Shown here one piece after another: positions 16,245 to 23,940 of a stretch of 64,000 nucleotides of DNA; positions within the stretch are counted from its first letter, which is position 1, and each line of letters opens with the position of its first letter. The stretch comes from Pseudodonghicola xiamenensis DSM 18339. GTDB lineage: Bacteria > Pseudomonadota > Alphaproteobacteria > Rhodobacterales > Rhodobacteraceae. Below the pieces are notes generated by a model. It was given only the letters and a program-made list of their open reading frames with translations, was not told the DNA's origin and made no database searches. A program made the position numbers and the translations under genes. Location: contig NZ_AUBS01000010.1 in NCBI RefSeq assembly GCF_000429365.1, positions 1-64,000 on the forward strand. Direction: 5' to 3'.

Positions 16245-18242
16245 TTAAGATTTGGACTGCCGCTTGGCAGCCTTCGATGCGTTTTCAACATCCGACACGC
16301 GAACCGTGGTCTTGAGAACGCCTTGACGGCCGTCCTGATAGGTCACAGCGATTTCGAGATCTGTCTCGTCATCGCCAGCATAGATCGCCTCGACGAGCTT
16401 GGCATACCGTTCCTCCAGAAAGGCCCGGCGAAGCTTTCGGCTGCGGGTCAACTCGCCTTCATCCGGGTCGAGTTCCTTGGGAAAATTCGCAAAACGTGCC
16501 ACGCGCGAGCCTTCGGGCAGGAGCGCATTGATGCGCGCCACTTCGCCTTTGATAAGGTCCAGAACTTCGGGTTTCTGCGAGAGATCGGTGTAGGTCGAAA
16601 AGCTGATCTTGTTCTCTTCCGCCCAACGCCCGAGAACTTCCATATCGATATTGATAAGCGCGCTGACGAAGCTCCGGGTTTCGTCGCCCAAGGTCATGAG
16701 ATCCTTGATGAAGGGGCTATATCGCAACCGCGTTTCGATGAATTGCGGCGGATAGGTGTGCCCATTTGCCAGGCGGCGCATATCCTTGACACGGTCAAAG
16801 AACAAAAGCTCGCCGTCGTCGGTCATCGACACCGCGTCACCGGTCTTGTACCAACCGTCTTCAGTCAATTCCTCTGCGGTCTTTTCGGGCTTGCCGTGAT
16901 AGCCACCGAAGCCCGATCCGCCCCGCACCTGAAGCTCCCCTTCGTCCGAGACCCTGTATTCCAGCGGTTCGCCGTAGTTCGTGTTGCTTTGCATCCAGCT
17001 GCCGCTGGTTTCCAGCTGATAGCTTTCGCCGACATGCGCGGTCAGAAGGCCGATTTCGGTCGCGCCATACACGTTGCGCAGCTTAACCCCCATCGCGTGG
17101 AACATACGAAAGACGTCAGGTGCCATCAGGGCGCCGCCGCTCATTGCGTTTTTGGCCTTACCAAGGCCAAGATTGTCGCGCAGGTGATGCAGCACCAGAG
17201 CTTCGGCAAAGGGAAGCTGCAGGCGTGCGGCAAGGCTAGGGCTACGCCCCTCCAGCCGTTCCACATAAACGTCGTGGCCGACCTTCATGCCCCAGTTGTA
17301 CATCGCATTGCGGATTTTGCCCGCCCCCAGCATCCGGGCCTGAACGATGGAGGCGAGATTTTCCCACTGGCGCGGGCTGAACACCAGTGCGTCGACCGCC
17401 AGTTCGCGAATGTTGGTCAGTACGTCTTCAGGGCCTTCGGGGAAATTGACGACCATGGGCGCGATCAAACCGATCGACAGGCCGAAAATCTGTTCCGTGA
17501 CCCAGGCCGGCGAAATGTAGGTCAGGTATTCGGTGCCCGGCGCGATTTCGATTGCCCCCATCACCCGCGAGCAGTTGTCGAACAGGTAGCGATGGCTGAT
17601 GACAACGCCCTTGGGTTTTCCCGTGGTCCCCGAGGTATAGGACAGCAAGGCGGTATCGTCCGCCCGTCCACGTTTTACGTGTTTTTCAAATCTGGCGGGT
17701 TCCTTGGCGTGGATCTGACGCCCTGCCGCGCTCACACTTTCAAACGAATGCAAAAGGGGATGATCATAGCCCCATAGACCGGAGTCATCCCAGTAAACGA
17801 TCGCCAGGGCGCCCGAGTACTTGCCCGCGATCTCGATGCATTTATCGACCTGCTCCTGATCCTGCGCCAGAAAAATCCGCGTTTGCGAGTCTTCGGCCAG
17901 ATACAGAATTTCTTCGGCGTTTTGATCCGGATAGGCAGACAGGACTTTGCCGCCTAACGACTGGACGGCGTATTCAGCCCAGAAATGCTCGGGTTCGTTT
18001 TCGCCGATCGTCATGACGGATTCGCCAGCCGACAAGCCCAGGTTCTCCAACCCGAGCGCCAGGGCACGAACCCTGTCAAGAACATCCGCCCAGGTGAATT
18101 CACGCCAGATGCCCAGGCGCTTGTGCCGTTCGGCGAGATTGGTCGGTGTGGATGTCGCTCGCGCGAGCAAAACCTGCGGCAAGGTTTCGCTATGTGTCAC
18201 CGCCGGGTCCGAAAATGCCATTGCTGTCCGTTGCTTAGCCAT
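16245..18242 (-). CDS. AMP-forming acyl-CoA synthetase, long-chain type
   Basis: ATP-dependent CoA ligase, 665 aa. The AMP-binding motif SYTSGTTGKPKGV is at 201-213, the A5 core NVYGATEIGLLTAHVG lies around 400, the hinge is GWYKTGDAVSMTDDGELLFF, and DRVKDMRRLANGHTYPPQFI follows. The catalytic-lysine region near the end reads GELTRSRKLRR. The length fits the FadD15/long-chain group that often sits inside Liv-type transporter operons. It lies between livG and livH with 4 and 15 bp gaps, so the imported acid is probably activated as it enters. The C-terminus carries an extra 35-residue tail rich in Lys and Ser. Confidence 0.87.
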   Translation of the reverse strand: MAKQRTAMAFSDPAVTHSETLPQVLLARATSTPTNLAERHKRLGIWREFTWADVLDRVRALALGLENLGLSAGESVMTIGENEPEHFWAEYAVQSLGGKVLSAYPDQNAEEILYLAEDSQTRIFLAQDQEQVDKCIEIAGKYSGALAIVYWDDSGLWGYDHPLLHSFESVSAAGRQIHAKEPARFEKHVKRGRADDTALLSYTSGTTGKPKGVVISHRYLFDNCSRVMGAIEIAPGTEYLTYISPAWVTEQIFGLSIGLIAPMVVNFPEGPEDVLTNIRELAVDALVFSPRQWENLASIVQARMLGAGKIRNAMYNWGMKVGHDVYVERLEGRSPSLAARLQLPFAEALVLHHLRDNLGLGKAKNAMSGGALMAPDVFRMFHAMGVKLRNVYGATEIGLLTAHVGESYQLETSGSWMQSNTNYGEPLEYRVSDEGELQVRGGSGFGGYHGKPEKTAEELTEDGWYKTGDAVSMTDDGELLFFDRVKDMRRLANGHTYPPQFIETRLRYSPFIKDLMTLGDETRSFVSALINIDMEVLGRWAEENKISFSTYTDLSQKPEVLDLIKGEVARINALLPEGSRVARFANFPKELDPDEGELTRSRKLRRAFLEERYAKLVEAIYAGDDETDLEIAVTYQDGRQGVLKTTVRVSDVENASKAAKRQSKS

Positions 18243-18246
18243 TTCG

Positions 18247-19026
18247 CTACCCCAGATACGCCTTGATTACGGCCGGGTCGTTCTGGATTTCTTCCGGCGT
18301 GCCTTCGGCGATGACCCGCCCGAAATCAAGCACCACGATCCGGTCGGCAAGGTCCATCACGACGCCCATGTCGTGTTCGACCAGAACCACTGGAATCTTG
18401 CGTGCCTCGCGCACATCGAGAATGAAGCGCGCCAGGTCTTCTTTCTCTTCCGAGTTCATGCCGGCCATCGGTTCATCCATCAGGAGGATCGATGGTTCCT
18501 GCGCCAATGCACGGCCCAGATCGACACGCTTTCGCAACCCATATCCCAACGTCCCCACGGGCCGGTTGCGGATTGCCTCAATCTCTAGAAAGTCAATAAT
18601 TTCTTCCGCCGCTTCGCGATGTTCCGTTTCTTCGCGCATCACGGGACCGAACTGGAAAAAGGCCTGGATCACATTCGATTTCATCAGCATGTGACGACCG
18701 ATCATGATGTTTTCTACCACGGTCTGCCCGGCAAAAAGATGGGTGCCCTGAAACGTCCGCGCCAGACCGCGTCGCGCGATCTGGTCAACACGCAGGCCGG
18801 TCACGTCCTGCCCGGACAATTCGACACGGCCCTTCTGCGGACGGTAGAAGCCCGCAGTCACGTTCAGAAGTGATGTTTTTCCGGCACCATTCGGACCGAT
18901 AATTGCAAGCAATTCATCGTCGGCCACGGAGATGCTCACATCGTCGAGCGCGGTCACACCGCCAAATTTCAAAGTTGCACCACGCACCGCAAGCGGTGAC
19001 GATACGTGCCCGTTATTCGTGGTCAT
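18247..19026 (-). CDS. livG: ABC transporter ATP-binding protein, LivG type
   Basis: ATPase subunit of the Liv-type importer, 259 aa. Walker A is GPNGAGKT (44-51). The signature region is degenerate, LGYGLRKRVDLGRAL in place of LSGGQ, as is usual for LivG. Walker B is ILLMDEP, and the switch His lies in VLVEHDMGVVMDLADR. The ATG at 19026 was chosen over an upstream in-frame start at 19083 because homology begins there. It is the first gene of operon B. Its promoter region, 156 bp upstream, contains the shared palindromic operator. Confidence 0.9.
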   Translation of the reverse strand: MTTNNGHVSSPLAVRGATLKFGGVTALDDVSISVADDELLAIIGPNGAGKTSLLNVTAGFYRPQKGRVELSGQDVTGLRVDQIARRGLARTFQGTHLFAGQTVVENIMIGRHMLMKSNVIQAFFQFGPVMREETEHREAAEEIIDFLEIEAIRNRPVGTLGYGLRKRVDLGRALAQEPSILLMDEPMAGMNSEEKEDLARFILDVREARKIPVVLVEHDMGVVMDLADRIVVLDFGRVIAEGTPEEIQNDPAVIKAYLG

Positions 19027-19180
19027 GTTACAATCCGTGCTTTTCCCCAACACCTCATGGAGGCACGCATAGCCTGACCGCACGGTTTTCCGTTGGTTAC
19101 GGGTTTTCCTCGCATTGTTCCTCCTCCCACCTCTTAATTCAGAGGTTTGCCTGGTCTATTTACCAAGTCTCTCCGCACAG

Positions 19181-19208
19181 CCTAACAGTTGTTAGAAAAA
19201 TTGGTCAA
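19181..19208 (-). promoter_or_regulatory. Promoter with shared TetR-type operator (site O1) before livG
   Basis: The 16-mer at 19181-19196 reads CCTAACAGTTGTTAGA, an inverted repeat of TAACA/TGTTA with a GT centre. On the minus strand a -35 TTGACC (19208-19203) stands 17-18 bp from a poor -10 (TTAGGC or TAGGCT) that lies inside the palindrome, so bound repressor would block the promoter. It faces operon B. There is no clear terminator between the end of operon A (19238) and this site, so read-through from operon A is possible. Confidence 0.75.
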
Positions 19209-19237
19209 CAACTGAATCCGCTACCAAAGGAAACCGA

Positions 19238-20077
19238 TCAGACAGCCGCGTACTCTGCGGAAAAGCTTCGAAGACCGTTTTGATCCTGACACCAGACTGT
19301 CCCGGAGGTGCCGGTCTCTTCATTGTGCAGTTGCAATTCGCAGGGCAGGGTGAGTGGCGCGAGGCCGCGGAACGAAAACCGGTGGGGCGATGTTTTCAAC
19401 GCATCCGCCGCCAGATTCAGAAGCAGCGTGGCCTGCAATGGACCATGCACAACAAGTCCGGAATAGGCTTCGGTTTCGGTGGCGTAGACGTAATCATAGT
19501 GAATGCGATGGGCATTGAACGTCAGCGCCGAATAGCGAAACAGAAGAACAGGATCCGGTGTCAGCGTCGATCTAAGCGTGGTGGGGTCACCCGCGTCAGC
19601 TGCGCTCTCGCCCGTGCGGGGGGTGGAAATCTCACGATAAACGATCGATTGCTGCTCCCGGATACAAAGCCGTTCGCCACTCAGATACTCGTGCTCGACG
19701 GTCACAAAAACCAATGGGCCACTGCGGCCCTGCTTGGCCGTTATGTCCCCGATCACCGAGCGGCGGGTGATGGTTTCGCCGGTCTTCAGCGGCGCGATAT
19801 GCGTAACATCGCCGCCCGCCCACATGCGGGCGGGCAGCGGAACTGGGGGCAGGAATCCACCCCTCGCGGCATGGCCGTCTGCTGAAAGGGCGGCAGCTGG
19901 CACGGTATCAAGGGCAATGCACCAATGAATTCCCAGCGGGACATCGCCTGATCCGTCCCAAAGATGCGGACCGAGCGTGGCGCGGAATTTGTCGATCAAC
20001 CCCTGCGTCAGAACATCTTCCTTGGTCTCGGTGCGTCCCAGCCAGGGCGCCAGCGCGTCAAGGTCGATCTCACCCAT
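19238..20077 (-). CDS. MaoC-like hydratase (itaconyl-/mesaconyl-C4-CoA hydratase family)
   Basis: Double-hotdog hydratase, 279 aa. The C-terminal half has the family block RYSALTFNAHRIHYDYVYA, whose His and Asp/Asn residues match the catalytic hydratase site, then GLVVHGPLQATLLLNLA. The N-terminal half has MWAGGDVTHIAPLKTGETI, as in mesaconyl-C4-CoA and itaconyl-CoA hydratases. These enzymes add water to enoyl-CoA esters that also carry a carboxyl group, which would suit the carboxylase and lyases in the same operon. The start is the ATG at 20077, 11 bp after the preceding dehydrogenase; the open frame reaches further but overlaps that gene. It is the last gene of operon A. Confidence 0.8.
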   Translation of the reverse strand: MGEIDLDALAPWLGRTETKEDVLTQGLIDKFRATLGPHLWDGSGDVPLGIHWCIALDTVPAAALSADGHAARGGFLPPVPLPARMWAGGDVTHIAPLKTGETITRRSVIGDITAKQGRSGPLVFVTVEHEYLSGERLCIREQQSIVYREISTPRTGESAADAGDPTTLRSTLTPDPVLLFRYSALTFNAHRIHYDYVYATETEAYSGLVVHGPLQATLLLNLAADALKTSPHRFSFRGLAPLTLPCELQLHNEETGTSGTVWCQDQNGLRSFSAEYAAV

Positions 20078-20088
20078 AACCCTGGCCT

Positions 20089-21252
20089 TCAGAACGATCT
20101 TGGCATGCCGAGGATATGTTCTCCGACATATGACAGGATCAGGTTGGTCGAGATCGGGGCGACCTGATAGAGGCGCGCCTCGCGGAACTTGCGCTCGACA
20201 TCGTATTCCCGTGCGAAACCGAAGCCGCCATGGGTCTGGATGCAGGCATTGGCCGCTTCCCAGCTGGCCTCCGAAGCCAGCAGCTTTGCCATATTCGCCT
20301 GTGCTCCGCAATCCAGCCCAGCATCGAACCGCCTGCAGGCTTCAAAGCGCATCAGATTGGCGGCCTCGATGTTCACATAGGACCTGGCGATAGGGAATTG
20401 CACGCCCTGGTTCTGGCCGATGGGACGGTCAAAGACCATGCGGTCGCCGGCATAGATGCGGGCCTTGTCAACGAACCAGTATCCATCACCGATACATTCC
20501 GCCGCAATCAGGGTCCGTTCGGCATTCAGCCCGTCAAGAATATGGTAAAATCCGCGCCCCTCGGTCCCAATCAGGTTCTCGGCGGGGATTTCCAGATTGT
20601 CGAAAAACACTTCATTGGTTTCGTGGCCGGGCATATTGGCGATGGGGCGGACTTCCATACCGTTGCCGATTGCCTCTTTCAGATCGACCATAAAGATCGA
20701 CAGGCCCTGCGACTTTTTCCTGACATCGCTCAACGGCGTGGTGCGTGCCAGCAGGATCATAAGGTCAGAATGCTGGATACGGCTGATCCAGACCTTCTGG
20801 CCATTGATCTCATACCGGTCACCCTTCTTGACCGCGGTGGTCTTCAGTTTGGTGGTGTCGGTCCCGGTTGTCGGTTCGGTCACGGCCATGGATTGCAGGC
20901 GCAACGCGCCGCTGGCAATACCGGGCAGGTATTTCTGCTTTTGCTCATCCGATCCATGTCGCAGAAGCGTGCCCATGTTATACATCTGCCCGTGGCAATG
21001 GCCCGCGTTTCCGCCGCAGCGGTTCACCTCCTCCATGATGATCGAGGCTTCCGTCAACCCCAGACCCGAGCCGCCGTATTCCTCGGGGATCATCGCGGCA
21101 AGCCAGCCCTCGCGGGTCAGCGCATCGACGAATTCCTCCGGGTAGGTTTCGTTTTCGCCGAACTTGCGATGATATTCTGGCGGAAACTGCGCGCATAGTG
21201 CGCGCAAGGCGTCGCGTAGATCGGTATGAGTGTCTGGGGCAGACGTCTGCAT
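20089..21252 (-). CDS. Acyl-CoA dehydrogenase
   Basis: Acyl-CoA dehydrogenase, 387 aa, with three domains in the usual order. Seen are QSMAVTEPTTGTDTTKLKT (FAD/substrate loop), NGQKVWISRIQHSDL, and the C-terminal IQTHGGFGFAREYDVERKFR followed by ISTNLILSYVGEHILGMP. The C-terminal pattern is shared with the truncated copy at 6449-6808, so the two are paralogues of one subgroup. The ATG at 21252 lies 3 bp after the stop of the citryl-CoA-lyase-like gene, with GGGAGCG as leader. The substrate is unknown; the operon context suggests a branched acyl-CoA. Confidence 0.87.
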   Translation of the reverse strand: MQTSAPDTHTDLRDALRALCAQFPPEYHRKFGENETYPEEFVDALTREGWLAAMIPEEYGGSGLGLTEASIIMEEVNRCGGNAGHCHGQMYNMGTLLRHGSDEQKQKYLPGIASGALRLQSMAVTEPTTGTDTTKLKTTAVKKGDRYEINGQKVWISRIQHSDLMILLARTTPLSDVRKKSQGLSIFMVDLKEAIGNGMEVRPIANMPGHETNEVFFDNLEIPAENLIGTEGRGFYHILDGLNAERTLIAAECIGDGYWFVDKARIYAGDRMVFDRPIGQNQGVQFPIARSYVNIEAANLMRFEACRRFDAGLDCGAQANMAKLLASEASWEAANACIQTHGGFGFAREYDVERKFREARLYQVAPISTNLILSYVGEHILGMPRSF

Positions 21253-21255
21253 CTG

Positions 21256-22050
21256 TTACTGCGCTCCCGGACCCGACGTTTCAAGAATCTCCTGCTCGGC
21301 ACGCTGCCAAAGCTCATAGGAAATCGGGTTTTCGCTCTCTTCGAGGATATGACCGACAAGACCGATGGCGCGTGCCATGACGCCAAAGCCCCGCACGATC
21401 TTCCAGGGGAAGCCAAATTCACAGCAGATTGCTCCGATCGCCCCGGTGGCGTTAATCGGCAGCATCTTACCCGATTTTTCTTCGGCAACGGTCTGAATTT
21501 TCTGGATCAACTCGATGTATTCACCGGACTTGCCGTTCTCGGCAGCGATCTGGAACAGGCGAGGTGTGCGCGGATCGACCGGCTTGTGCACCGGATGTCC
21601 GAGCCCCGGCACGATCATCTTGCGGGCGCGGAATTTTTCCACCGTCTCGACGGCCAGCGCATCCAGATCGACACCGGTGCCCAACTTGTCCTGCGGCAGC
21701 GCCTCGTAAAGCATTTTCGAGGCACCTTCCATCGAACCGACAAAGACGGTGCCAAGCCCGCACAAGCCAGCCGCCACAGCCGCCTGAAGCGATTCTGGCG
21801 CCCCCATGTAAGTCATCCGCGCCGCCAGGGCCGAAGGCGTGATGCCATGTTCGACCAGGGTAATGACGATGGCGTTGAACACCCGGCTTTCCTCGGGCGT
21901 GGCCTTGCGACCCGTCAACTGCAGGAACGCCAGATCGCCAAGGTTCATGTGCCCCAGGATCTCGTTGGGCAGATCGAGCCCACGCACACTGATTTTGTCA
22001 GAGGTGCTCCAGGCAATGTCGGAGCTGATTTTTTCTTTGCGTTTTCCCAT
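21256..22050 (-). CDS. Citryl-CoA lyase-like protein (citrate synthase superfamily)
   Basis: A 264-aa protein of the short citrate-synthase-like group annotated as citryl-CoA lyase. The conserved His of citrate synthase's second motif is kept in PGLGHPVHKPVDPRTPRLF. At the position of the first catalytic His (LHGGAN in citrate synthase) it reads FVGSMEGAS, and the NVDFYSG Asp region reads INATGAIG. It therefore probably performs a lyase rather than a full synthase reaction, releasing acetyl-CoA or similar. The ATG at 22050 overlaps the preceding stop in TAATG, showing coupling; a GTG at 22065 is an alternative. It sits in operon A beside an HMG-CoA-lyase-like gene. Confidence 0.75.
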   Translation of the reverse strand: MGKRKEKISSDIAWSTSDKISVRGLDLPNEILGHMNLGDLAFLQLTGRKATPEESRVFNAIVITLVEHGITPSALAARMTYMGAPESLQAAVAAGLCGLGTVFVGSMEGASKMLYEALPQDKLGTGVDLDALAVETVEKFRARKMIVPGLGHPVHKPVDPRTPRLFQIAAENGKSGEYIELIQKIQTVAEEKSGKMLPINATGAIGAICCEFGFPWKIVRGFGVMARAIGLVGHILEESENPISYELWQRAEQEILETSGPGAQ

Positions 22051-22964
22051 TATACCGGATCCCACGAAAAGACATCCGCCGAAACCTCGAGCGGTGAGAA
22101 TTGCGATTTGAGCGCGGGAATGGCACGCTCGGCGATTTCATCGGCGGTCCAGCCATCACCGGAATGAACCGACCGCACCGGGCGGGGCTGGTTGAACAGG
22201 AAGATTTCGTTCTTGCGAACCGCAAAGATTTGTCCTGACACGTCAGCCGCGCGGTCGCTCATCAGGAAGCAGGCCATCGGTGCAACCTTGGCCGGTGTCA
22301 TCTCCTTGATCTTTTCGACCCGTGCCACCTGTTCCGGGGTGTCGGTCTTGATCGACGAGATCATCCGGCTCCAGGCGAAGGGCGCGATGCAGTTCGAACG
22401 CACGTTCCACCGCTTGAGGTCAAGCGCCACCGATTTCGAGAAGGCCGCGATGCCCAGCTTTGCCGCCGCGTAATTCGCCTGCGCCAGATTGCCGATCAGC
22501 CCCGAGGTCGAGGTCATGTGCACCAGAGCACCGCCCTCTTGTTCGCGGAAATAATCAGCCGCCGCGCGGCTGGTGTTGAACGCACCGTAGAGATGGACCT
22601 TCACAACCGCGTCGAAATCCTCGTAGGTCATCTTGTGGAAGAACCCGTCGCGCAGAATGCCGGCGTTGTTCACCACCGCGTCGATGCGACCGAATTCCTT
22701 GACCCCGGCTTCGATCATCGCGCGCGCGGCAACGGGATCGGTGACAGAGCCGCCATCGGCAATGGCATCGCCCCCAGCGGCCCTGATCTCTTCGACGACT
22801 TTCTGCGCCGCAGTTTCTGTCTGACCGGTGCCTTTCAGGGACGCGCCCAGATCGTTGACCACAACGGCAGCGCCTTCTGCGGCTGCCATCAAGGCGATGT
22901 CGCGCCCGATCCCACCGCCGGCCCCGGTGACCAGAACGACCTTTCCGTCAAGTGCTTTTGCCAT
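22050..22964 (-). CDS. SDR of the multifunctional-enzyme (HSD17B4-like) type
   Basis: SDR of 304 aa resembling the 3-hydroxyacyl-CoA dehydrogenase domain of peroxisomal multifunctional enzyme. It has TGAGGGIG at 14-21, an acidic VVNDLGASLKGTG insert after the second strand, NNAGILRDGFFHKM, and the catalytic YAAAK in GNLAQANYAAAKLG. The C-terminal 70 residues extend beyond a normal SDR, as in the HSD17B4 domain. The likely reaction is NAD-dependent oxidation of a (R)-3-hydroxyacyl-CoA. The ATG at 22964 follows GAGGAGGGA. It lies 12 bp from the HMG-CoA-lyase-like gene and overlaps the next by one base. Confidence 0.83.
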   Translation of the reverse strand: MAKALDGKVVLVTGAGGGIGRDIALMAAAEGAAVVVNDLGASLKGTGQTETAAQKVVEEIRAAGGDAIADGGSVTDPVAARAMIEAGVKEFGRIDAVVNNAGILRDGFFHKMTYEDFDAVVKVHLYGAFNTSRAAADYFREQEGGALVHMTSTSGLIGNLAQANYAAAKLGIAAFSKSVALDLKRWNVRSNCIAPFAWSRMISSIKTDTPEQVARVEKIKEMTPAKVAPMACFLMSDRAADVSGQIFAVRKNEIFLFNQPRPVRSVHSGDGWTADEIAERAIPALKSQFSPLEVSADVFSWDPV

Positions 22965-22976
22965 CTTCTTCCCTCC

Positions 22977-23936
22977 TCAGCCCGCCTTGCGGTATTTGTC
23001 CAACCCGCCGGTATGCATGACCCGGCCCATCAGCGGCACGCCGATGATCTCTTCTGCCTTGACCGCCGCTGCGATCAGCTTGTCCAGATCAATGCCGGTT
23101 TCGATGCCGAGCTCGTGACACAGGAACACTGCATCCTCGGTGCAGACATTTCCTGCGGCGCGCGCGTGGCCGTGGCCCGCGAAAGGACAGCCGCCAAGAC
23201 CGGCGACGGAGCTTTCGAACATGTCCACGCCCATCGACAGGGCCGCATAAACGTTGGCGATCCCCAACCCACGCGTATCATGGATGTGCATACCGATGCG
23301 CGCCTCGGGCGCCATTTCCCGCAGCGCGCCGATCATCCGTTTGACCGCCTCGGGGTTTCCCCAACCCATGGTGTCGGCGATCACAAGGATCGGCACGGGG
23401 ATGTCCTCTTCCTCGCACAGTTGGAGGATAAAGCGGAAATCGTCCAGAATGCGTTCTTGGGGGATAGGGCCTTCGAGGTTGCAGCCGAAGGCGGTCATCA
23501 CATAGGCTGCGTCGACCGTATATCCCTCTTCCTTGTAAAGACGGACCCAGTCCCGTTGTCTCTCCCGCATTTCCGCCGAGGAACAATTGTTGTTTGACTG
23601 GGCAAATGCCTCGGAGGGATAGAACAGCAGACGCGGGTCGATATCGACCTCATGCGCGGTCAGGGCCTTGCGAAACCCTTTGTCGTTCAGCCACAGCGAC
23701 GTGTAATTCACGCCCGGCTTGCGCTTGATACGCTGGAACAACTCGCCGGTGTCGGCCATTTGCGGTACGTATTTCGGGCTGACGAAACTTCCGACCTGAA
23801 TGCGCTTCAGACCGGTTTCGCTGAGCATGTCGATCAGTTCGATCCGCTCTTCGATTGGATAAATCTTTTTTTCGATCTGAAAACCCTCGCGCGGGCCTTC
23901 TTCACGAAATTCTACGAATTTGGGAAAGTCGGTCAT
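22977..23936 (-). CDS. HMG-CoA lyase-like enzyme
   Basis: HMGL-like TIM-barrel lyase, 319 aa. The N-terminal motif is FREEGPREGFQ with the catalytic Arg, metal-binding HIHDTRG lies around residue 216, and the GLGGCPFA loop carries the catalytic Cys. A GHGHARAAGN insertion follows before TED, unlike classical HMG-CoA lyase. It would cleave a 3-hydroxy-3-methylglutaryl-CoA-like thioester to acetyl-CoA or another acyl-CoA and a keto acid. The ATG at 23936 follows GAGGAG. It is 4 bp after the biotin carboxylase gene, as in leucine/isovalerate operons (liu), where the lyase works downstream of methylcrotonyl-CoA carboxylase. Confidence 0.82.
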   Translation of the reverse strand: MTDFPKFVEFREEGPREGFQIEKKIYPIEERIELIDMLSETGLKRIQVGSFVSPKYVPQMADTGELFQRIKRKPGVNYTSLWLNDKGFRKALTAHEVDIDPRLLFYPSEAFAQSNNNCSSAEMRERQRDWVRLYKEEGYTVDAAYVMTAFGCNLEGPIPQERILDDFRFILQLCEEEDIPVPILVIADTMGWGNPEAVKRMIGALREMAPEARIGMHIHDTRGLGIANVYAALSMGVDMFESSVAGLGGCPFAGHGHARAAGNVCTEDAVFLCHELGIETGIDLDKLIAAAVKAEEIIGVPLMGRVMHTGGLDKYRKAG

Positions 23937-23940
23937 TTCA

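Noticed and set aside
15705..17777. Long open frame of 690 codons on plus, opposite the livH and ligase genes
   Set aside because: It is antisense to two genes with clear family motifs and has a composition rich in His, Gln and Arg without any domain; a shadow of high-GC coding DNA.
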